Below, piece by piece: positions 42,178 to 46,775 of a stretch of DNA of 46,775 bases. A program made the position numbers and the translations under genes. Within the stretch, counting starts at the first letter, position 1; each line of letters starts with the position of its first letter. Source of the stretch: DASSUC01 sp035649895 (GTDB taxonomy: Bacteria > Actinomycetota > Actinomycetes > Mycobacteriales > Micromonosporaceae); contig DASRIS010000141.1 in NCBI GenBank assembly GCA_035649895.1, positions 1 through 46,775 of the forward strand, read 5' to 3'. Under the pieces are notes generated by a model, which worked only from the letters and a program-made list of their open reading frames with translations, was not told where the DNA came from and searched no databases.

Positions 42178-43017
42178 ATGAGTGACTTCGACGCGGTGCT
42201 GGAGCGGCTGCTGATGGATCCGGCGTTCGCGGTGGCCCTGGCTGCGGACCGGTCGGCTGCGCTGTCCGGCTACCACCTCGCCCCCGACGAGATCGCGCTG
42301 CTGTCGGCGCAGCTCAGCGGTGACCAGGGCGGGCAGCATTCGGTCGAGGCGCGGGAGAGCAAGGCGAGCGTATTTGGCCTTCTCGCGCCGCTGGCCGAGG
42401 CGTCCGGCTTCGGGGCGGCGGCGCGCGGTGGCCCCGGTCCCGGGGGGCCGGTGGGGCAGGGGGAGCACTCTGGGACCGGGCCGGTCGGGCAGGGCGGTCG
42501 TTCGGGCCTGTCCGCCGGGGGGTTCGGGGCCGGCCCGGGGTCGACCGCGTCGGCGGGGCTCGGAGCCGGCCCCTGGGCAGCTGGGTCGGAGGGGTTCGGT
42601 GCTGGTCCCTGGACGGCTGAGTCGGAGGGGTTCGGCGCGGGGCCGGGCGCTGTGGCGTCAGAAGGGTTCGGCGCCCCGCCGGAGAGCACCGGAAGGCTGG
42701 TCGATGACGGGTTCGGCGTGGCTCCAGCGCAGGGGGACCTGCCTACCGGCCCGCCACCCGCCGGCTACCACACCCGGGTGGACATCGACGGCGACGGCCG
42801 CTGGGACCAGCACTCCTACCGGGCGCGGGCGGACGGCGGTGTCGACATCGTTGCCGACCTCAACCGCGACGGGTGGGCCGACTTCGTCGGTCGAGACTAC
42901 GACCGCGATGGCCTGGTTGACGCGGCAGACTACGACAAGGACCGGGACGGGCGCTTCGAGACGCACATGTTCGACGACGACCGCGACGGCTGGATGGACC
43001 GCAAGATCGTCTCGTAG
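42178..43017 (+). CDS. NHLP/Os1348-like leader protein with Gly-rich repeats and DxDxDG repeats
   Basis: A 279-residue protein without a signal peptide. Residues 1-45 (DFDAVLERLLMDPAFAVALA, then LAPDEIALLSAQLSGD) resemble the helical leader domain of Os1348/LigA-like NHLP-clan proteins, some of which are precursors of modified peptides. A segment ESKASVFGLLAPLAE follows. Residues about 75-190 are Gly-rich with 12-residue repeats built on SEGFGAGP. Residues about 195-279 contain five DxDxDG-type loops (DIDGDGRWD, DLNRDGWAD, DYDRDGLVD, DKDRDGRFE, DDDRDGWMD) like calcium-binding thrombospondin-3 or dockerin repeats. Export by a leader-guided route and calcium-dependent folding outside the cell are inferences. 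ATG at 42178 follows a leaderless-type box; GTG 42169 and ATG 42172 are alternatives. Confidence 0.75.
   Translation: MSDFDAVLERLLMDPAFAVALAADRSAALSGYHLAPDEIALLSAQLSGDQGGQHSVEARESKASVFGLLAPLAEASGFGAAARGGPGPGGPVGQGEHSGTGPVGQGGRSGLSAGGFGAGPGSTASAGLGAGPWAAGSEGFGAGPWTAESEGFGAGPGAVASEGFGAPPESTGRLVDDGFGVAPAQGDLPTGPPPAGYHTRVDIDGDGRWDQHSYRARADGGVDIVADLNRDGWADFVGRDYDRDGLVDAADYDKDRDGRFETHMFDDDRDGWMDRKIVS
42511..42680 (+). repeat. 36-bp-type tandem repeats in the leader-like protein gene
   Basis: Four to five diverged in-frame copies of a unit encoding about 12 residues around GFGAGP, differing by substitutions and small length changes. Confidence 0.65.
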
Positions 43018-43061
43018 CTGCGGCCGCGCCGGCTGCGGATCGCGGTCGGTTGCGGGTCGCG

Positions 43062-43712
43062 TCAGTGCAGAGCGCCGGCCGGTACCGCAAGGTCCGTCGT
43101 GGTGCTGGCCGCGGTGACCGCAACAGCCGCGAGCGCCCGGGCAAGGACCTCCAGCGGTAGTACGGCGTCTGCCGGCCCGCCCTGTCCCATGGCGTACGGC
43201 ACGTGCACGAACCCGGCACGGATGGCCGACCCGTGCTGGGCGGCGCGGTGCAGCACGCTGTAGAAGACGGAGTTGCAGACGAACGTGCCCGCGGTGTGGG
43301 ACACCACAGCCGGGATGTCCAGTGCCCGGACCGCGGCGGCGCACGCCTTGACCGGGATCGTGGCGAAGTACGCGGCCGGCCCGCCGGCGACCACCGGACG
43401 GTCGACGGGCTGCGCCCCGCTGTTGTCCGGAATACGGGCATCCTCCAGGTTGACCGCCACCCGTTCCACGCTCACCCCGGCCCGTCCGCCGGCCAGCCCG
43501 GTGGCGATGACGACGTCCGGGTCATGCTCGCGGACCGCCGCCCACAGCACCTCAGAGGCGGCTCCGAAGACGCAGGGCAGCACGGCGGTGACCAGGTCGA
43601 CCTGCTCCGGCGGGGAGCCGGCGAGGAGATGGACGGCGTCCTGCGACGGGTTTCCCGACGCGCCGCCGAACGGCCCGAAGCCGGTCATCAGTACGCGGCG
43701 GCGAAGGGCCAT
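43062..43712 (-). CDS. pcp: Pyroglutamyl-peptidase I
   Basis: A 216-residue cysteine peptidase of family C15. VLMTGFGPFGGASGNPS is the N-terminal signature, the Glu region is in NLEDARIPDN, the catalytic Cys is in SHTAGTFVCNSVFY and the His in AGFVHVPY. It removes N-terminal pyroglutamate from peptides in the cytoplasm. ATG at 43712 is seven bases from TACGGT (43725-43720, minus strand), again a leaderless-type promoter. Confidence 0.94.
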   Translation of the reverse strand: MALRRRVLMTGFGPFGGASGNPSQDAVHLLAGSPPEQVDLVTAVLPCVFGAASEVLWAAVREHDPDVVIATGLAGGRAGVSVERVAVNLEDARIPDNSGAQPVDRPVVAGGPAAYFATIPVKACAAAVRALDIPAVVSHTAGTFVCNSVFYSVLHRAAQHGSAIRAGFVHVPYAMGQGGPADAVLPLEVLARALAAVAVTAASTTTDLAVPAGALH

Positions 43713-43719
43713 GGCCAAC

Positions 43720-43725
43720 ACCGTA
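43720..43725 (-). promoter_or_regulatory. Leaderless-type -10 box (TACGGT) of pcp
   Basis: On the minus strand TACGGT lies seven bases before the ATG at 43712. Confidence 0.5.
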
Positions 43726-43759
43726 CGGGAGCTGGGCAGATGCCGCGCCAGCCGTAAGG

Positions 43760-44878
43760 TCAGGCTGGGTAGGCCGATGTCTCGATCGCCTTGACCGCCG
43801 CCCACACCGGCTGCCCGGGCGCGAGGCCGAGCTCTGCCGCGGCGGCCGGGGTGATGTCCGAGGCCGCCGGCAGCGGCCCGTCCAGGTGCACCCGCACCGA
43901 GTCGCCGTGGCGCTCCACTCCGTCCACCCGTGCTGGCCAGGTGTTACGGGGGCTGCCGTCGGGCCGGGACAGGAACAGGGCGACCGCCGACGGCCGGAAC
44001 GCCACGAACGCCGGGCCGGCCACCGGCTCGGCGACCGCGATCTCCACGCCACCGGCGAGGCGTACCGCCCGGCCGCTGCCCTCGCCCCGGAACAGGTTCA
44101 GCCCGACCAGCCGGGCCACATAGTCGGTACGGGGCCGGCGGGTGATCTCGGCGGCGTCGCCCTGCTGTACCAGCCGGCCGTCCTCGACGACGACGATGCG
44201 GTCGCCGAGCACCATCGCGTCCAGCGGGTCGTGCGTGACCAGGACCGTGGCGCCCTCGTGCGCGGCGAGGTGGCGCCGCAGCTGCGCCCTGATGTCCAGC
44301 CGGGTCCGCGCGTCCAGCGCGGCGAGCGGTTCGTCGAGCAACAACAACCGCGGGCGTACGGCGAGCGCCCGGGCCAGTGCCACCCGCTGCGCCTGCCCGC
44401 CGGAGAGCTGGCGTGGCCGGGTGTGCGCCTGCCCGGCCAGCCCGACCCGCTCCAGCCAGCCGGCCGCTGTCCGGCGTGCCGCCGCCCGGCGCATCCCCTG
44501 GCAGCGCAGGCCGAACGCGACATTGTCCAGTGTGGACATATGGGGGAAGAGGAGGTAGTCCTGGAACACCACGCCGACCGAGCGGCGCTCCGGCGGAACG
44601 AAGAGCCGGTCCGAAGGCGAGTCCAGCGGCACGCCGTCCAGGTGCAGGTGCCCGGCGCTGAGCGGGCGCAGGCCGGCGAGCGCCCGCAGGGCCGTACTCT
44701 TGCCGGCTCCGTTGGGGCCCAGCAGGGCGACCACCTCGCCGGCCGCGACGGTGAGCGGCAGGTCCAGCTGGAACCCACCGAGGTCCACCACGAGCCCGGC
44801 CGCGACGGCGGCTGCCGGCGGCCCGGCGGTCACCGGTTGGCCGGCGTGGCCGGTGGTCATCGGTCGGCCGGTGGTCAT
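43760..44878 (-). CDS. modC: Molybdate ABC transporter ATP-binding protein
   Basis: A 372-residue ATPase with Walker A GPNGAGKST, signature LSGGQAQRVALARAL, Walker B LLLLDEPLAALD, switch VTHD and a C-terminal TOBE domain (about 300-365), the layout of ModC. The start is one of three closely spaced in-frame ATGs (44893, 44878, 44863), two of them in a repeated ATGACCACCGG; 44878 is favoured because it overlaps the modB stop by ATGA. It powers molybdate import with ModB and ModA encoded upstream. Confidence 0.93.
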   Translation of the reverse strand: MTTGRPMTTGHAGQPVTAGPPAAAVAAGLVVDLGGFQLDLPLTVAAGEVVALLGPNGAGKSTALRALAGLRPLSAGHLHLDGVPLDSPSDRLFVPPERRSVGVVFQDYLLFPHMSTLDNVAFGLRCQGMRRAAARRTAAGWLERVGLAGQAHTRPRQLSGGQAQRVALARALAVRPRLLLLDEPLAALDARTRLDIRAQLRRHLAAHEGATVLVTHDPLDAMVLGDRIVVVEDGRLVQQGDAAEITRRPRTDYVARLVGLNLFRGEGSGRAVRLAGGVEIAVAEPVAGPAFVAFRPSAVALFLSRPDGSPRNTWPARVDGVERHGDSVRVHLDGPLPAASDITPAAAAELGLAPGQPVWAAVKAIETSAYPA

Positions 44879-45699
44879 CGGCTGGGCAGCCATCGCTCGC
44901 GCAGGCCGGCCAGGATCGCCACGCTCACGCCGAGCAGCACGAGGCTGAGCACGACCGCGTCGGCCGGGTCGGTCTCCAGGGCCAGGTAGACCGCGAGCGG
45001 CATGGTCTGGGTACGGCCGGGGAAGCTGCCCGCGAACGTGATCGTCGCGCCGAACTCACCCAGCGCCCGCGCCCAGCACAGTACCGCGCCGGCGGCGAGC
45101 CCGGGCGCGACCAGCGGCAAGGTCACCCGCCCCAGCGTGGTCCACCGGCCGGCGCCGAGCGTGGCGGCGGCGTCCTCGTACCGCTGGTCGGCACCGCGCA
45201 GCGCGCCCTCCACGGCGATGACCAGGAACGGCATCGCCACGAACGCCTCGGCCAGGACCACCGCGGCCGGGGTGAACGGCAGCGAGACGCCGAACCAGCT
45301 CGCCAGATGCGACCCGACCAGCCCGCGCCGGCCGAGCACGAGCAGCAGGGCCACACCCCCCACCACCGGCGGCAGCACCAGCGGCAGCATGACCAGGGCC
45401 CGGACCACGCCGCGCCCGGGGAACGGCACCCGGGCCAGCAGGTACGCCAGGGGCACGCCGAGCACCAGGCAGACTGCGGTGGCCACGGTCGCGGTGAGCA
45501 GGGAGAGCCGTAGCGCGGCGAGCACGGCCGGGTCGGCCAGCCGGCCTGGCAGCGTGGACCAGGGCGCCCGCAGCACCAGCCCCACCAGCGGCAGCACCAG
45601 GAACGCAAGACCAACCGCTGCCGGTACGAGCAGCCCGCGAGGTCCCCGGCCGGCGCTCACTCCCCGGTCGGGGGTCACTCTACGGCGCGGGGTCCTCAC
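44875..45699 (-). CDS. modB: Molybdate ABC transporter permease
   Basis: A 274-residue permease with about five or six membrane segments. YEDAAATLGAGRWTTLGRVTLPLVAPGL is the EAA loop that docks with the ATPase, and ARALGEFGATITFAGSFPGRTQTMPLAVY is characteristic of ModB. GTG at 45699 overlaps the modA stop (GTGA). It forms the membrane channel for molybdate. Confidence 0.94.
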   Translation of the reverse strand: MRTPRRRVTPDRGVSAGRGPRGLLVPAAVGLAFLVLPLVGLVLRAPWSTLPGRLADPAVLAALRLSLLTATVATAVCLVLGVPLAYLLARVPFPGRGVVRALVMLPLVLPPVVGGVALLLVLGRRGLVGSHLASWFGVSLPFTPAAVVLAEAFVAMPFLVIAVEGALRGADQRYEDAAATLGAGRWTTLGRVTLPLVAPGLAAGAVLCWARALGEFGATITFAGSFPGRTQTMPLAVYLALETDPADAVVLSLVLLGVSVAILAGLRERWLPSR

Positions 45700-46544
45700 G
45701 GGGGCTGGAACCCGGCCGCGGAGAGCGCCGCCACGCCGGCCGGCGAGCGGACGTAGGCCACGAACGCCGCAGCCCCGCCCGGGTTCGGCGCGCCAGCCAG
45801 CGCCACGATCGGGTACTCGTTGACCGCAGCCGCCGACTCCGGGAACTCGACCGCAGCGACCTGGTCGCTGGCGGCGGCCGCGTCCGTCCGGTAGACCAGT
45901 GCCGCGTCTACCTCGCCGAGGCGGAGCTTGGCCAGGGTCGCCTTGACGTCCTGCTCCAGCGTGACCGGCGTGAGCGCCACCCCGGCCGCCGCCAGCGCGG
46001 TCCGCGCCGCCGCGCCGCACGGCACGGGCGGGGCGCACAGCGCCACCTTGACCCCCGGGCGGGCCAGGTCGGTCAGGCCGGTCACGCCGCGCGGGTTGCC
46101 CCGGGGCACGGCGATGACGAGCTGGTTGCGCGCGAAGACGACCGGCTCCGCCGCGGTGCTGCCGGCATCGACCACGGGTTTCATGGTCGCCATGCTGGCG
46201 GCGGCGAACACGTCCGCCGGGGCACCCGCGTTGATCTGCGCAGCCAGCGACGAGCTGCCGGCGAAGCTGAGGACCACTGTGGTGCCGGGCCGGCCCGTCT
46301 CGAAGTCACGGCCGAGCGTGGTGAAGACCTCGGTCAGGGAGGCCGCGGCCAGGACCGTCACCGTCCGCGGCGGGGCCGCCGGCGCGCCGCCGCCGCACGC
46401 GGCCAGAAACAGCAACAGCAACGGTACGGCGGCAGCCAGCACCCGTGACCCGATGCTGGCCGACACCCGGGACACGGCAGCGGGCGCCTGCGGCGCGGTA
46501 GTGGGCGGCGCGGGCGGGAGGGTCATGGTCGCCGGGTGGGTCAC
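45696..46544 (-). CDS. modA: Molybdate-binding lipoprotein
   Basis: A 282-residue binding protein with a lipobox LFLAACGGG; Cys50 would carry the lipid, after an unusually long N-terminal region (about 30 residues before the hydrophobic core). TVLAAASLTEVF, FAGSSSLAAQINAGAPADVF, VFARNQLVIAVP and VNEYPIVAL are ModA motifs, with Ser residues of the first two binding the oxyanion. GTG at 46544 overlaps the regulator stop (GTGA); an ATG six codons downstream (46526) could shorten the long N-terminus. Confidence 0.93.
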   Translation of the reverse strand: MTHPATMTLPPAPPTTAPQAPAAVSRVSASIGSRVLAAAVPLLLLFLAACGGGAPAAPPRTVTVLAAASLTEVFTTLGRDFETGRPGTTVVLSFAGSSSLAAQINAGAPADVFAAASMATMKPVVDAGSTAAEPVVFARNQLVIAVPRGNPRGVTGLTDLARPGVKVALCAPPVPCGAAARTALAAAGVALTPVTLEQDVKATLAKLRLGEVDAALVYRTDAAAASDQVAAVEFPESAAAVNEYPIVALAGAPNPGGAAAFVAYVRSPAGVAALSAAGFQPP

Positions 46545-46775
46545 GGCCGCTCCACGATGACGTTGGTCGACTTGACCACGGCCTCGGCCACCGAGCCGAC
46601 CCGCAGGTCCAGCTGGTCCACGGCCTCCCGGCTCATCAGCGAGACCACCCGGAACGGACCGGCCTGGATCTCCACCTGCGCCATCACGGAGTCGCGGGTG
46701 ACTGCGGTGACGATGCCCGGGAACCGGTTGCGGGCCGAGGAACGCGACTCAGCGGCTTCACCGGGCGCGCCCATT
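46541..46775 (-). CDS. TOBE-domain molybdate regulator, C-terminal part
   Basis: The visible 77 residues include a TOBE (molybdate-binding) domain: NRFPGIVTAVTRDSVMAQVE and VVKSTNVIVERP. The frame is open to the window edge, so the N-terminus is missing. In actinobacteria such proteins carry an N-terminal helix-turn-helix and head the mod operon as a molybdate-sensing regulator; that part lies outside the window, so the regulator role is inferred from family and position. Confidence 0.85.
   Translation of the reverse strand, partial: MGAPGEAAESRSSARNRFPGIVTAVTRDSVMAQVEIQAGPFRVVSLMSREAVDQLDLRVGSVAEAVVKSTNVIVERP

Overview
The window is high-GC (above 70% by eye), gene-dense DNA from an actinobacterium, most likely the Micromonosporaceae (Micromonospora and relatives). 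The evidence is a WhiB1-type regulator, a nickel superoxide dismutase with its own maturation protease, the fused mycobacterial-type 2-oxoglutarate enzyme Kgd, many GTG starts, stop/start overlaps of the ATGA or GTGA type, and many genes whose start codon lies 6-8 bases after a TANNNT box (leaderless-type promoters). I see no rRNA, tRNA, CRISPR array, prophage or intact insertion sequence. Layout: (1) 1-5.9 kb holds the end of a SIS-domain protein, a PdtaS-type histidine kinase, then an assimilatory sulfur operon (short Cys-containing leader peptide, sulfite reductase, a 53-residue zinc-ribbon protein, CysH, a CbiX/SirB-type chelatase). (2) 5.9-9.7 kb holds whiB1 with a CRP-like palindrome upstream, a diacylglycerol-kinase-like lipid kinase divergent from a small membrane protein, an RsbW-like ATPase, a GNAT acetyltransferase, and sodN/sodX. 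(3) 9.7-14.8 kb holds a malic enzyme, a quinone-oxidoreductase-like protein, a MazEF-type toxin-antitoxin pair, an APH(6)/hydroxyurea-kinase-like protein and a small M50B-type membrane protein. (4) 14.8-18.9 kb holds a secreted subtilisin, an AgpS-like FAD oxidase and a small, possibly eroded secreted protein. (5) 18.9-25.8 kb holds a DUF6104-like protein and kgd, an ABC-2 exporter pair and a hotdog-like protein. (6) 26.0-29.8 kb holds a two-component system followed by an HtrA/PepD protease, in the order of mycobacterial mprA-mprB-pepD; three 11-bp-phased repeats precede both mprA and pepD. (7) 29.8-36.9 kb holds glpK, a coupled GT4-GT4-GH130 glycan operon and a double DUF427 protein. (8) 37.0-43.0 kb is the least familiar stretch: a 1162-residue protein with PqqD-like, M50 site-2-protease, cyclic-nucleotide-binding-like, FecR-like and Ig-like parts, coupled to a Cys-rich 71-residue protein, and near a 279-residue protein with an NHLP/Os1348-like leader domain, 12-residue repeats and calcium-binding-like DxDxDG repeats. 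I regard this as the best candidate for an undescribed system (leader-guided export, processing or surface sensing). (9) 43.0-46.8 kb holds pyroglutamyl peptidase and a molybdate operon (TOBE regulator, modA, modB, modC) running off the right edge. How the genes work together: the clearest functional units are sulfite reduction plus siroheme supply, NiSOD plus SodX, MprAB plus PepD envelope-stress control, the GT/GH130 glycan unit, and molybdate uptake. All identifications are from reading translated sequence; no database search was run.
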